Assembly (NCBI GenBank): GCA_013792135.1 | Contig: VMSP01000060.1 | Location: forward strand, 1 to 62,673 | Reading direction: 5' to 3' | DNA from: Desulfocapsa sp. | GTDB taxonomy: Bacteria; Desulfobacterota; Desulfobulbia; Desulfobulbales; Desulfocapsaceae | DNA length: 62,673 bases | Part shown: positions 45,124-53,926 of the stretch, one piece after another | Layout: each line of letters begins with the position of its first letter | Position numbering within the stretch: position 1 is the stretch's first letter | The notes under the pieces: model-generated | Databases searched by the model: none | What the model was told of the DNA's origin: nothing | What the model saw: the letters and a program-made list of their open reading frames with translations, nothing else | Program-made: the position numbers and the translations under genes

Positions 45124-45885
45124 TTATTTTTTATCGTATTGATTAAAATCAAAGTCGTCTCGGAACGAGTTTTTATAGCTTGTAAATCTATTAAACTTAA
45201 GAATACTCCAGATGGCTGAAAATCCATCTTTCCAATTGATTTTCTTACCCTCTTCATAGGTCCGGCCAAAATAGGAAATAGGGACTTCATAAATTCGAAT
45301 CCCTTTTATCTTGGAGATTTTGGCGGTCATTTCCGGCTCGATACCAAATCGGTTGGAAGTGAGAATCATGTGACGAATAATGTCTCCGCGAAACGCTTTG
45401 TAGCAGGTCTCCATATCGGTAAGGTTGAGATTTGTAAACATATTGGAGAGGAATGTTAGAAAACGATTTCCCATATAATGCCAGAAGTAGAGGACTCTGG
45501 AGACCTCTCCTTTAAAACGGGAGCCATACACCACATCAGCCTTTCCTTCTGCAAAGGGGCGCAAAAGAATGGCGTAATCATTGGGGTCGTATTCAAGATC
45601 GGCATCTTGAATGAGGACGATATCGCCTGTCGTTTTTGCTATTCCTGTGCGGATGGCAGCACCTTTTCCGGAATTCACCTCATGGGAAAGTAGTGTGTAA
45701 TTTTTTTTCTGTTTAACCTTTTCCTCCAGTACTCTTTTGGAGTTGTCGGTAGAATGATCATCTATAATAACCAACTCATATGAGCTTATTGAGGCCAATC
45801 CTTCCAGCGCTTCCTCAATGAGATCTAAAATCGAATTAATTGTTTTTTCTTCATTATAAACCGGTACGACAATGCTTAGTTTCAC
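45124..45885 (-). CDS. Dolichyl-phosphate mannose synthase-like GT2 (soluble type)
   Basis: This 253-residue protein reads [57 protein letters not shown] and [18 protein letters not shown] (DxD). [20 protein letters not shown] and [20 protein letters not shown] then follow. The pattern is DPM1-like without the two C-terminal helices of GtrB. It should make a polyprenyl-phosphate hexose. The GTG start follows AAGGTG. It is divergent from the UXS-like gene and lies 45 bp upstream of the GT-C gene it probably serves. Confidence 0.9.
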   Translation of the reverse strand: MKLSIVVPVYNEEKTINSILDLIEEALEGLASISSYELVIIDDHSTDNSKRVLEEKVKQKKNYTLLSHEVNSGKGAAIRTGIAKTTGDIVLIQDADLEYDPNDYAILLRPFAEGKADVVYGSRFKGEVSRVLYFWHYMGNRFLTFLSNMFTNLNLTDMETCYKAFRGDIIRHMILTSNRFGIEPEMTAKISKIKGIRIYEVPISYFGRTYEEGKKINWKDGFSAIWSILKFNRFTSYKNSFRDDFDFNQYDKK

Positions 45886-46053
45886 AGGGCACCTTGTTAG
45901 TTATTATTTTACTAGACGTTAAAAATAGATGTTCTGCCTAGTATTTGTAATTGTTTATAAGATCGGAGTATTGTGCGATTCATCCTTGCAATTTTTTAAT
46001 TTAACGGATTAATTAAAAGTTTAGTGTCATATATTAATAAAATGTAAATTTTA

Positions 46054-46070
46054 CCAGTATGATTTACTGG
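46054..46070. promoter_or_regulatory. Short inverted repeat in divergent intergenic region
   Basis: CCAGTA and TACTGG are separated by TGATT within the 260-bp AT-rich region between the divergent GT2 and UXS-like genes. A 6-bp dyad can occur by chance. Its position upstream of a new transcription unit makes an operator possible but unproven. Confidence 0.25.
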
Positions 46071-46179
46071 CTCTGCATGTTTTTATGTATATGTTGTCTG
46101 ATCGGTTACTGTTCTGTTGGATTCTAACCATTAACCACTTTTCTTTTTCATGCATTACTGGACAACTATGAAATCACAA

Positions 46180-47124
46180 ATGCGAAAACAGGTATTGGTG
46201 ACGGGTGGGGCTGGATTTCTTGGTTCTCATCTATGTGAGAGACTGTTAAATGATGGGCATGATGTTCTTTGTGTGGATAATTTTTTTACCGGTAGCAAGG
46301 ATAATATTCTTCATATGCTAAAAAATCCACATTTTGAAGTAATGCGTCATGATGTGACTTTTCCGCTTTATGTTGAGGTGGATGAGATCTATAATCTGGC
46401 CTGTCCTGCCTCCCCGATTCATTATCAGCACGATCCGGTACAGACCACAAAGACCAGTGTGCATGGCGCGATTAATATGCTTGGGCTTGCCAAGAGGGTG
46501 AACGCAAAGATTTTTCAGGCCTCAACCAGTGAAGTCTACGGTGACCCGAAGATTCATCCACAAACTGAAGATTACTGGGGGAATGTCAACCCCATCGGTT
46601 TTCGATCCTGTTATGACGAAGGGAAACGTTGTGCTGAGACCCTTTTTTTTGATTACCGTCGTCAGCATAACCTGCGTATCAAGGTAGCTCGTATCTTCAA
46701 TACTTATGGGCCTAAAATGCATCCAAATGATGGAAGGGTTGTCTCTAACTTTATTATGCAGGCGCTTCAGGGGCTTCCCATTACCATTTATGGTGATGGA
46801 CTCCAATCTCGTTCTTTTTGTTATGTTGACGATCTTATTGAGGTCTTTGTTCGTTTGATGGGCAGCCCTGATGGCTTCACCGGACCGGTCAATACCGGTA
46901 ATCCAGGAGAGTTTACTATCAAGGAACTGGCGGAAAAAATTATTGATCTTACTGGATCATCGTCAAAGCTGGATTACAAACCTTTGCCTAGTGATGATCC
47001 TATCCAGCGTCAGCCTGATATTAGCCTGGCTAGAGAAAAGCTGGGATGGGAACCGAATATTCAACTGGAAGAAGGATTAAGAAAAACAATTCCTTATTTT
47101 GATGAGTTGCTTAAAACGTCATAG
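46180..47124 (+). CDS. UDP-glucuronate decarboxylase (UDP-xylose synthase)
   Basis: This product of about 314 residues starts [20 protein letters not shown] (NAD loop) and has [32 protein letters not shown] and [11 protein letters not shown]. The catalytic [10 protein letters not shown] and [13 protein letters not shown] (Y-x3-K) follow. [20 protein letters not shown] and [15 protein letters not shown] are diagnostic for the bacterial UXS1-type enzyme, which makes UDP-xylose from UDP-glucuronate via the 4-keto intermediate. In-frame ATGs at 46150 and 46168 would lengthen it slightly. A UDP-glucose dehydrogenase is not present in this window. The product would feed xylose to one of the nearby transferases. 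Confidence 0.93.
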   Translation: MRKQVLVTGGAGFLGSHLCERLLNDGHDVLCVDNFFTGSKDNILHMLKNPHFEVMRHDVTFPLYVEVDEIYNLACPASPIHYQHDPVQTTKTSVHGAINMLGLAKRVNAKIFQASTSEVYGDPKIHPQTEDYWGNVNPIGFRSCYDEGKRCAETLFFDYRRQHNLRIKVARIFNTYGPKMHPNDGRVVSNFIMQALQGLPITIYGDGLQSRSFCYVDDLIEVFVRLMGSPDGFTGPVNTGNPGEFTIKELAEKIIDLTGSSSKLDYKPLPSDDPIQRQPDISLAREKLGWEPNIQLEEGLRKTIPYFDELLKTS

Positions 47125-47215
47125 TCCGGCATAACTGAATACTGAATACATGCAGACGCAAGCCTGATTGTTCCGGCTCAACCATAAAACTGCGTCACCT
47201 GCAGCAATCTGTTCC

Positions 47216-48451
47216 ATGAAAATAGTCATAGATGTGGGAGTTATCGGTCTGGCCCAGCTTTTTGAGACGGCAAGAACCGGTATATACAGGGTTATCAGTA
47301 GTCTGGCGCTTGAGTTGTTGGCCCGTGATGATCTGGATCTTTATTTTTCCTCTCTTTCTTCTCTGCAGGTGAATCAGCTTACGGATCACTATCTTGCAGA
47401 GAAAAATTTTGCCGCAAAATCATTTCCGAAAAATTGGTTTGAGCAGACGCTGATCTCTCTTGCCGGATGTAGTCATGAAACAAAACAGGAGAGTATAACG
47501 GCAAAAGTTCTTTCAAAATTGTATCGTATGTCTTTATCCCGGAGGATTGGAAAAAAGGCTGATCTGTTTCATTCCCATTATTCTTCTCTACCTTGTTTTT
47601 GTTCCCGTCAGCATCCTGTCCGCATGCTGACCATTTATGATATTATTCCTCTTATCCATCCGGAATATTTTGCCGATGGCTTTGTGGATGAATTCCGGCC
47701 TATCGTCGAGTCTTTTTCTCCCCAGAATGATTTTCTCTTTACCATCTCGGAATGTACCAAAAACGATATTTGCACCTATTTTCAGATGGATCCTGAGAGA
47801 GTTTTTGTCACTCCCCTGGCTGCGTCACCGGACCTTTATTATCCGGTGCGTGATAATGCGCTGATTGCAGAAGTGAAAAAGAAATTTCTTATTCCTGAAG
47901 GGCGGTATTTTCTTACCTTGGCCACAGTGGAAAAGAGAAAAAACCTCAAAACGTCCATGAGTTGTTTTCGGGAGATCCTGAAAGAGCCGGGGTGTGATGA
48001 TCTTTCCTTCGTTCTCGTCGGTACCCAAGGTTGGAAAGTAAAAGAGATTCTTAAAGAGATCAATGATGATCCCCTATTGCGCAACAGGGTGATTTTTACC
48101 GGTTTTGTCCCCGATCATTATCTCAGTGCATTATACAGCGGCGCCGAGGCATTTCTCTATCTCTCTCTTTACGAAGGTTTCGGGCTTCCACCTTTGGAAG
48201 CGATGCAATGCGGTCTCCCGGTTATTGCCTCTAATACCAGTTCCTTGCCTGAAGTTGTTGGAGATGCAGGGATTCTTCTGGACCCGCAGGGAAAAGAGCA
48301 AATATGCCAGGCTATGTTGACTTTGCTTGAGAACAGGGAACTTCGCAATGATTATGTACGTAAGGGGCTGGCCAGAGCAGGTAATTTTTCATGGCGTCGT
48401 TGTGCTGAGCAAACCGCAGCCGGATACCAAAGAGCCTGGGATGGTCGTTAA
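47216..48451 (+). CDS. Family 4 glycosyltransferase
   Basis: This product of about 411 residues starts MKIVIDVGVIGLAQLFETAR followed by TGIYRVISSLALELL, the TGI-R opening of GT4 mannosyltransferase-like proteins. HPVRMLTIYDIIPLIHPEYF and FTISECTKNDICTYF mark the hinge. FLTLATVEKRKNLKTSMSCF, VIFTGFVPDHYLSALY and LSLYEGFGLPPLEAMQCGLP (E-x7-E) form the donor domain. The ATG at 47216 gives a proper N-terminus; the frame is open further upstream. It is followed by a related GT4 17 bp later. Confidence 0.92.
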   Translation: MKIVIDVGVIGLAQLFETARTGIYRVISSLALELLARDDLDLYFSSLSSLQVNQLTDHYLAEKNFAAKSFPKNWFEQTLISLAGCSHETKQESITAKVLSKLYRMSLSRRIGKKADLFHSHYSSLPCFCSRQHPVRMLTIYDIIPLIHPEYFADGFVDEFRPIVESFSPQNDFLFTISECTKNDICTYFQMDPERVFVTPLAASPDLYYPVRDNALIAEVKKKFLIPEGRYFLTLATVEKRKNLKTSMSCFREILKEPGCDDLSFVLVGTQGWKVKEILKEINDDPLLRNRVIFTGFVPDHYLSALYSGAEAFLYLSLYEGFGLPPLEAMQCGLPVIASNTSSLPEVVGDAGILLDPQGKEQICQAMLTLLENRELRNDYVRKGLARAGNFSWRRCAEQTAAGYQRAWDGR

Positions 48452-48468
48452 GCCGAGAACCTGATTTT

Positions 48469-49563
48469 ATGCATATATTTTACGACTATCAGATTTTTTC
48501 CCTGCAGAAAATGGGGGGAATCTCCAGGTATTTTGTCGAACTTGCCAGCAGGATGCCCGTCTACTCACCGGTGATCGAAACAACAGTCCTTGCCCCTGTT
48601 CACATAAATGAATATCTTGATTGCAGTTCGGTTCATAAAATTGGCAGGAAGATCCCTTCCTTTCCTGGAATGCATCGTATCCTTCCAGCCATTAATCGTA
48701 TTGCCAGTCGTGCAATTCTCAAGGGCCAGTGTCCAGATATCTTGCATGAGACCTATTATTCTGCCACTTCCCTGCCCGTTGCTGTTCCTCGCATCCTTTC
48801 TGTTTATGATATGATTCATGAACGTTTTCCCTCCCAGTTTAAAGGGCCTGATCTTGATATCCCGAAACTCAAGGAAAAGGCGATTGCTCGCGCCGATCAT
48901 CTGATTGCAATCTCTAATAATACCCGTGATGATCTCATTGAATACCTCAGCGTCTCTCCTGAAAAAATCACGGTTATTCCCCTGGCCTCATCAATTGAGA
49001 AACCTGAGGAGAACAAGGATGTGGAGAACTGTCAAAGGCCTTATCTCCTCTATGTGGGATTGAGAGGTGGGGTGAAAAATTTCAAGAGGCTTCTCTCAGC
49101 CTTCAGTCATTCGACGATTTTACGTTCTGAATTTGATCTCATCTGTGTTGGTGGAGGTGGATTTACATCTGAGGAGCTTTCCACTTTTGATGGATTATCT
49201 ATGAGTGAACGGATAAAGCATCTCTCTGCAGATGACACCTTACTGGCCTCTCTCTATTCGCATGCGGCTCTGTTTGTCTATCCATCCTTGTATGAAGGTT
49301 TTGGCTTGCCGCTTCTGGAGGCTATGCGTTGCGGTTGTCCCATTGCCTGCAGTAATACCAGCGCAATGCCGGAAATAGCTGGAGAGGCCGCAATGTTTTT
49401 TGATCCATCCGATGAAGAGGAGATGCGCGTGGTTATCGAGTCGACAGTGCAATCAAAAGAAACTGTAACTTTATTACGAACACATGGATATGAACGGGAA
49501 AAAATGTTTTCCTGGGATAACTGTGTGTCTCAGACCGCAGAGTTGTATCGGAGCAAGGTCTAG
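48469..49563 (+). CDS. Family 4 glycosyltransferase
   Basis: This 364-residue protein reads MHIFYDYQIFSLQKMGGISR followed by YFVELASRM, with the GGISR acceptor loop. LSVYDMIHERFP and HLIAISNNTRDDLIEYL are in the middle. YLLYVGLRGGVKNFKRLLSA and YPSLYEGFGLPLLEAMRCGC (E-x7-E) form the donor half. It shares about the same architecture as the previous gene and they probably act in succession on the same glycan. It ends 6 bp before the next start. Confidence 0.92.
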   Translation: MHIFYDYQIFSLQKMGGISRYFVELASRMPVYSPVIETTVLAPVHINEYLDCSSVHKIGRKIPSFPGMHRILPAINRIASRAILKGQCPDILHETYYSATSLPVAVPRILSVYDMIHERFPSQFKGPDLDIPKLKEKAIARADHLIAISNNTRDDLIEYLSVSPEKITVIPLASSIEKPEENKDVENCQRPYLLYVGLRGGVKNFKRLLSAFSHSTILRSEFDLICVGGGGFTSEELSTFDGLSMSERIKHLSADDTLLASLYSHAALFVYPSLYEGFGLPLLEAMRCGCPIACSNTSAMPEIAGEAAMFFDPSDEEEMRVVIESTVQSKETVTLLRTHGYEREKMFSWDNCVSQTAELYRSKV

Positions 49564-49569
49564 GTTTTT

Positions 49570-50460
49570 ATGGAAACAGGTCATTCACTACAAAATCAAC
49601 AGGAAAAGGTAACGGGAGGCTTGCGTAGCCGTGGAATAGAGGTGCAAGGTGGGCCCTGGCATCCTCTGGTTTCCATTATTACCATTGTGTTCAATGGAGA
49701 GTCCTTTATTCGGCAAACTATTGACAGTGTCTTGCGGCAAAGCTATGACTCCATAGAATACATTATCATTGATGGGGGATCAAATGACACCACCGTCTCT
49801 ATTATTCGTGAATATGATGCCAAAATAGCTTATTGGCAAAGTGAACCGGACAAGGGGATCAGCGATGCCTTTAATAAAGGTATCAGGGCCGCCCGTGGAG
49901 AGATAATAGGGCTGGTTAATGCTGGAGACTGGTACGAGGTAGATACTGTGAAACGCGTGGTTGAAAACTTCCTGGCAGAACCGGACGTCGGCGTTATCTG
50001 CGGGGGCATACAGTTCTGGAAAGGTCTGAAACGAGAATATCTCTGTCATTCTGTCCCAGCTCTGCTTGAACGCGAGATGACTGTTACTCACCCGAGCTGT
50101 TTTGTCCGCGCCGGCATCTATCACCATTACGGTCTTTTTGCCACTGATTACAAATTTGCCATGGATTATGAGTTGTTGCTGCGTTTTAAAAGGCAAAGGG
50201 TCAAGTTTCTGGCCATTGAGTTGGTTCTTGCCAATATGCAGCATGACGGTGTCTCCGAGGCACATTGGAAAAGGGCACTGCAGGAAACCCATAAAGCACG
50301 AACTGAGCTATTGGAGAAGTCTTTTTTTACCACGAAAAGCTATTACTATTTTCTCATGGTTAAACGGCAGATACGTATTTTACTGGAAAAATTCGAATGG
50401 AACCATCTCATTCGTTTATACAGGAGCAAATTGGCCCTGGTAAAAAAAACTAAATTTTGA
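49570..50460 (+). CDS. Family 2 glycosyltransferase (WcaA/colanic-type)
   Basis: This 296-residue GT-A protein has PLVSIITIVFNGESFIRQTI, DSVLRQSYDSIEYIIIDGGS, YWQSEPDKGISDAFNKGI, EIIGLVNAGDWYEVD and VTHPSCFVRAGIYHHYGLF. This is the GT2 subgroup with the SEPD(K/N)GI-YDA(M/F)NKG block seen in many O-antigen transferases. About 25 residues precede the core and may form a membrane-contact tail. The donor is unknown. Confidence 0.9.
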   Translation: METGHSLQNQQEKVTGGLRSRGIEVQGGPWHPLVSIITIVFNGESFIRQTIDSVLRQSYDSIEYIIIDGGSNDTTVSIIREYDAKIAYWQSEPDKGISDAFNKGIRAARGEIIGLVNAGDWYEVDTVKRVVENFLAEPDVGVICGGIQFWKGLKREYLCHSVPALLEREMTVTHPSCFVRAGIYHHYGLFATDYKFAMDYELLLRFKRQRVKFLAIELVLANMQHDGVSEAHWKRALQETHKARTELLEKSFFTTKSYYYFLMVKRQIRILLEKFEWNHLIRLYRSKLALVKKTKF

Positions 50461-50469
50461 GTTGTTACG

Positions 50470-51384
50470 ATGGATTCTCCTGTTTTTCTTTCTGTTTTAA
50501 TTCCTGCCTATAATTGGGATGTTGGGCCACTGCTTACCAGCCTTTATTCTCAATGTCTGCATCTGTCGGAAGGGCAGCGGGCGGAGATAATTGTCATGGA
50601 TGACGGCTCCACAGAGAAATTTACCAACAGAACAGTGGCAGAGCAACTCTCTCTTGTCAGGTATGAGGAGTCCGCTGTAAATAAGGGGCGGGCGGAGATA
50701 CGTAATGTGCTTCTTCAGCAGGCAAAAGGAGTGTATGTCCTCTTTTTGGATGCCGATATGCTTCCTGATCGGGATGATTTTATACAAACCTATCTGGAAC
50801 AGGGGCGGCAGGGCCGAGAGATTGTCTGTGGTGGAATCAGTTATTGTCAGAATAAACAGAAGGATCCCGAATATTCTTTTTATCTTTATAAAAGTGGTAA
50901 GACAGAGGCCCTGCCATCATCTGTCAGGAGAAGCATTCCCTGGCGATATCTTTTTACCTCAAATATCATGGTGCGTCGTGATATAATGCAGTCTGTTCAC
51001 TTCGATCCACGATTTACCGGCTACGGATTCGAAGATATTGAGTGGGGAATTCGCTTGGGAGAATCGTTTACCATAACGCACATTGATAACACTTGTTCCC
51101 ATATGGGGGTGATGAGTAAACAGCAGGTCTTTTCTAAAATGCGTGACTCGATACAGAATTATGCTCTTTTTCTTTCTCTGCACCCTTTAAAGATAGGTCG
51201 TACGGGAGCTGCCGGGCTTGCCTCTTGTCTCAAGCATTTACCGGATGCTCTCCTCAAGCTGGGAGATCTATTGTTAAGCCGTTTGTTTACCAAGATCCCA
51301 TGGAATTGGTGTTTGTTTTTTATTTTTCAATGTACTAAAGCTGTTTTACTGGCTAGGGTTTTGAAAAAAGATATTAAGATATAA
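50470..51384 (+). CDS. Family 2 glycosyltransferase
   Basis: This 304-residue GT-A protein starts PVFLSVLIPAYNWDVGPLLT with IIVMDDGSTEK, VNKGRAEIRNVLLQQAKGVY and LFLDADMLPD (DxD). FTSNIMVRRDIMQSVHFDPR and FTGYGFEDIEWGIRLGE follow. The GYGxED(I/T)E-W block places it near the GalNAc/N-acetylhexosamine and chondroitin-polymerase-like GT2 enzymes. It is the last transferase before the initiating enzyme; a 180-bp gap with no coding signal follows. Confidence 0.88.
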   Translation: MDSPVFLSVLIPAYNWDVGPLLTSLYSQCLHLSEGQRAEIIVMDDGSTEKFTNRTVAEQLSLVRYEESAVNKGRAEIRNVLLQQAKGVYVLFLDADMLPDRDDFIQTYLEQGRQGREIVCGGISYCQNKQKDPEYSFYLYKSGKTEALPSSVRRSIPWRYLFTSNIMVRRDIMQSVHFDPRFTGYGFEDIEWGIRLGESFTITHIDNTCSHMGVMSKQQVFSKMRDSIQNYALFLSLHPLKIGRTGAAGLASCLKHLPDALLKLGDLLLSRLFTKIPWNWCLFFIFQCTKAVLLARVLKKDIKI

Positions 51385-51567
51385 CATCTTTGAGCTAGCA
51401 TCATATTATGATGCAGTAGGGTGGGATGAAATTTGTTGAGACGGTAATCCCACCAGGAAGCTTGATGCGTTTGATCAACTTGGCCATACATTACAAGTAC
51501 CAATTATCCCTTCCTTGAGTCAATTATCCGGTACTGATATGGAACATTTGTTTAACTGTAAGCGAGC

Positions 51568-52983
51568 ATGAATATATTATCTGCAAATCTACGCGAGCAA
51601 AGCTCTGTGATGGTTAGGATCCTGCATTTACTCGATATCATTGTGGTGGGTGGTTATTTCTGGCTTCTGCTTGTCTGGTACCGGGTACCTTGGACTTTTT
51701 ATTATACCCGCTTTCTCTTGATTACTCTGTTCTTGTGTCTTATCAGTTTTCATTCCTTCCAGCTGTATCGTTCATGGCGAGGATGGAAATTTTATCAAGA
51801 GTTTCTGGTTATTGTCAAAGCATGGGGTACAGTTATTGGCGTGTTGTTGTTCTATTTTTTTATTTTTAAAATATCCCAGGCTTATTCGCGGGCAGTTTTT
51901 TTGTTTTGGTCGCTGACAACCCCGCTCTTGTTGTTTGTACTTCATGTGATTGCCAGAAAGATCCTTCGATATTACCGATCACAAGGCAAAAATGTCCGGC
52001 ATGCCGTGATCGTCGGGGCTGGTGATCTTGGGATGAGACTGGCCAGGGAAGTTGAGGCTATTCCCTGGGCAGGGATTGAGGTCATTGGCTTTTTTGATGA
52101 TAAGATCAAAGAAAATGACGTCATGCAGGTTATGGGGAAACCTGTATTGGGTAATATCTCAATGGTAGAGGAGTATCTGAACGATAATGATATTGATTAT
52201 GTCTATATTGCCCTGCCCATGCGGGCTGAGAAGAAGATCTTCACAATTCTAAGGAGATGCCGATCATTAGGGGCACGTATCTATCTGGTTCCTGACATCT
52301 ATATTTTTGGCCTGCATCATGCCGAGATCCAGTCCCTTGGCAATCTGATGGTTCTTAATTTTAATCCGAACACTGAATGGAAACGTGGTTTTGATCTGGT
52401 CTTTGCCAGTCTGGCCCTATTTTTCACCCTGCCGTTGACATTGCTTATTGCCCTGTTGATTAAACTGGAGAGCAGAGGGCCGATTTTTTATCGTCACAGA
52501 AGGATTGCCGCTGCCGGAAAAGAGTTTGATTGCCTGAAGTTCCGGACCATGTGCGAAGGGGCTGAGGGAAAGCTGGAGGCACTCTTGGCCGGAGATGCGG
52601 CCTTGCGTGAAGAGTGGCAGCGCACCTTCAAACTCAAGAATGATCCCCGGGTGACCCGGATCGGACGTTTTCTGCGTAAAACCAGTCTTGATGAGCTGCC
52701 TCAGTTCCTGAATGTCCTGAAGGGAGAAATGAGCGTGGTGGGGGCGCGCCCGATCGTGGCCAGAGAATTGAGCGATTTCTACAAGGAGAGTGCCGGCCGT
52801 TATTGTTCCATGAAGCCCGGTGTCACCGGTCCCTGGCAGGTGGGGAGTCGCTCTGATGCTGAAGATTATAACGAACGGGTCGAGCTGGACGACTGGTACA
52901 TCCTCAACTATTCCCTGTGGACCGATCTGAAGATCATTGCCAAGACTGTGCGTTGTATGTGGCGAGGCAAGGGGGCGTATTAA
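51568..52983 (+). CDS. Undecaprenyl-phosphate hexose-1-phosphate transferase (WcaJ/WbaP family)
   Basis: This 471-residue protein has four N-terminal membrane helices (1-130), a CoA-binding-like Rossmann domain (VIVGAGDLGMRLAREVEAIP, about 150-250) and a PHPT catalytic domain. The latter has the entry helix KRGFDLVFASLALFFTLPLT and FDCLKFRTMCEGAEG, and then PRVTRIGRFLRKTSLDELPQ followed by FLNVLKGEMSVVGARP. These carry the Asp-Glu catalytic dyad. It attaches glucose-1-P or galactose-1-P to undecaprenyl phosphate. This is the second initiating enzyme of the locus, unrelated in fold to the one at 3981-4991. The gene is complete and ends the glycan locus. Confidence 0.93.
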   Translation: MNILSANLREQSSVMVRILHLLDIIVVGGYFWLLLVWYRVPWTFYYTRFLLITLFLCLISFHSFQLYRSWRGWKFYQEFLVIVKAWGTVIGVLLFYFFIFKISQAYSRAVFLFWSLTTPLLLFVLHVIARKILRYYRSQGKNVRHAVIVGAGDLGMRLAREVEAIPWAGIEVIGFFDDKIKENDVMQVMGKPVLGNISMVEEYLNDNDIDYVYIALPMRAEKKIFTILRRCRSLGARIYLVPDIYIFGLHHAEIQSLGNLMVLNFNPNTEWKRGFDLVFASLALFFTLPLTLLIALLIKLESRGPIFYRHRRIAAAGKEFDCLKFRTMCEGAEGKLEALLAGDAALREEWQRTFKLKNDPRVTRIGRFLRKTSLDELPQFLNVLKGEMSVVGARPIVARELSDFYKESAGRYCSMKPGVTGPWQVGSRSDAEDYNERVELDDWYILNYSLWTDLKIIAKTVRCMWRGKGAY

Positions 52984-52985
52984 GA

Positions 52986-53060
52986 GCCTGAGCGTAAGTA
53001 AATCCTGTAAGAAATCCGTTGCTCTTGCAACAGGGACTCTTTACAGGCAAGCTCTCAGGC
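52986..53060. terminator. Nested stem structure between convergent genes
   Basis: Three nested inverted repeats occur: GCCTGAG (52986-52992) with CTCAGGC (53054-53060), CCTGTAA (53004-53010) with TTACAGG (53041-53047), and GTTGC-TCTT-GCAAC (53018-53031). They lie between the stop codons of the WcaJ-like gene (+) and the CooC-like gene (-). A bidirectional terminator is the simplest reading, although no long U-run follows. Confidence 0.55.
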
Positions 53061-53067
53061 CAGAGGA

Positions 53068-53820
53068 TTATCTGCTCAGGGCCTCCATTAAAAGATGCGG
53101 AGCATCCTCTGCCGGGACTGGAATGTGGGTCAGGGGAGTTTCAGCCCGTTCAGCCTTTCTGATTGCCTGGGAGTCGGTAAAGAAGACAATGGGTGTGGTA
53201 CCCAATCCTTCGCTTAGAAATTCACGATCACTTGCATCCTTGATCAGATTGCCGACGAAATCAATCCTGGGAATCTTGACATCTTCTGCCAGCTTCTTGA
53301 TCTTGAGGGCCGTGCGGATGGAAGAGCGGGAGGGGATGACCACAATCAACAACTGATCAATACCGGCAATGGTGCCGCGGCCAAGATGTTCAACACCTGC
53401 CTCCATGTCGAGCAGGACAACCTGTTCCGGTGACAGCAGGAGCTTGGTCAGCATCCGGCGCAGCACATTGTTTTCTGGACAGGCACACCCCTTGTCACCT
53501 GTCTGGATGGCGCCAAGCACCATGAGCTTAATCCCTTCATGACTGATCATGAAGTCATGGAGCAAGTCGTTTACCTGGGGGTTCATGTTGTAAAAAGGGG
53601 ATCCCTCCACCTTGCCGGAGCGTTCAACCAGAAGCTTGGTCATCTCGGCAATGGGCTTGATCTTTTCAATATTCCTGACCCCCAGGGTCTCCGCCATATG
53701 CGGGCTGGGATCGGCGTCAATGATCAGAACATCTTTGCCGGCCTTGTTGTATTCATTGGCCAGAAGAGCCATAATGGTGGTTTTGCCTACGCCGCCTTTG
53801 CCGCTGATTGCAATCTTCAT
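53068..53820 (-). CDS. cooC: CooC-like nickel-insertion ATPase (MinD/SIMIBI family)
   Basis: This 250-residue protein starts MKIAISGKGGVGKTTIMALL with the deviant Walker A (GKGGVGKTT). LIIDADPSP forms the switch I region and VVLLDMEAGVEHLGRGT the Walker B. A C-x-C motif falls at Cys112 and Cys114 (KGCACPEN). The family dimerises through this CxC, binds metal, and helps insert nickel into carbon monoxide dehydrogenase. I chose the ATG at 53820, which has GAGG nine bases upstream; the frame continues to 53871. No CODH gene is in the window, so the partner is elsewhere or the ATPase serves another metalloenzyme. Confidence 0.85.
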   Translation of the reverse strand: MKIAISGKGGVGKTTIMALLANEYNKAGKDVLIIDADPSPHMAETLGVRNIEKIKPIAEMTKLLVERSGKVEGSPFYNMNPQVNDLLHDFMISHEGIKLMVLGAIQTGDKGCACPENNVLRRMLTKLLLSPEQVVLLDMEAGVEHLGRGTIAGIDQLLIVVIPSRSSIRTALKIKKLAEDVKIPRIDFVGNLIKDASDREFLSEGLGTTPIVFFTDSQAIRKAERAETPLTHIPVPAEDAPHLLMEALSR

Positions 53821-53926
53821 CCTTCTCATCCTCTTTTTCTTGCATGCTGAAACAAAATGATTAAGATACAATCTACTTATGTATCCTATTTACTGTCAGA
53901 CGTAAACTATGAAAAGGAGAATTGAC

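Noticed and set aside
46021-46149. Sigma-54 promoter (TGGC-N8-TTGC type) before the UXS-like gene
   Set aside because: No pair with the required GG/GC spacing is present.
53539-53860. Plus-strand open frames opposite the CooC-like gene
   Set aside because: They are antisense to clear P-loop ATPase coding sequence, lack ribosome sites and match no family.
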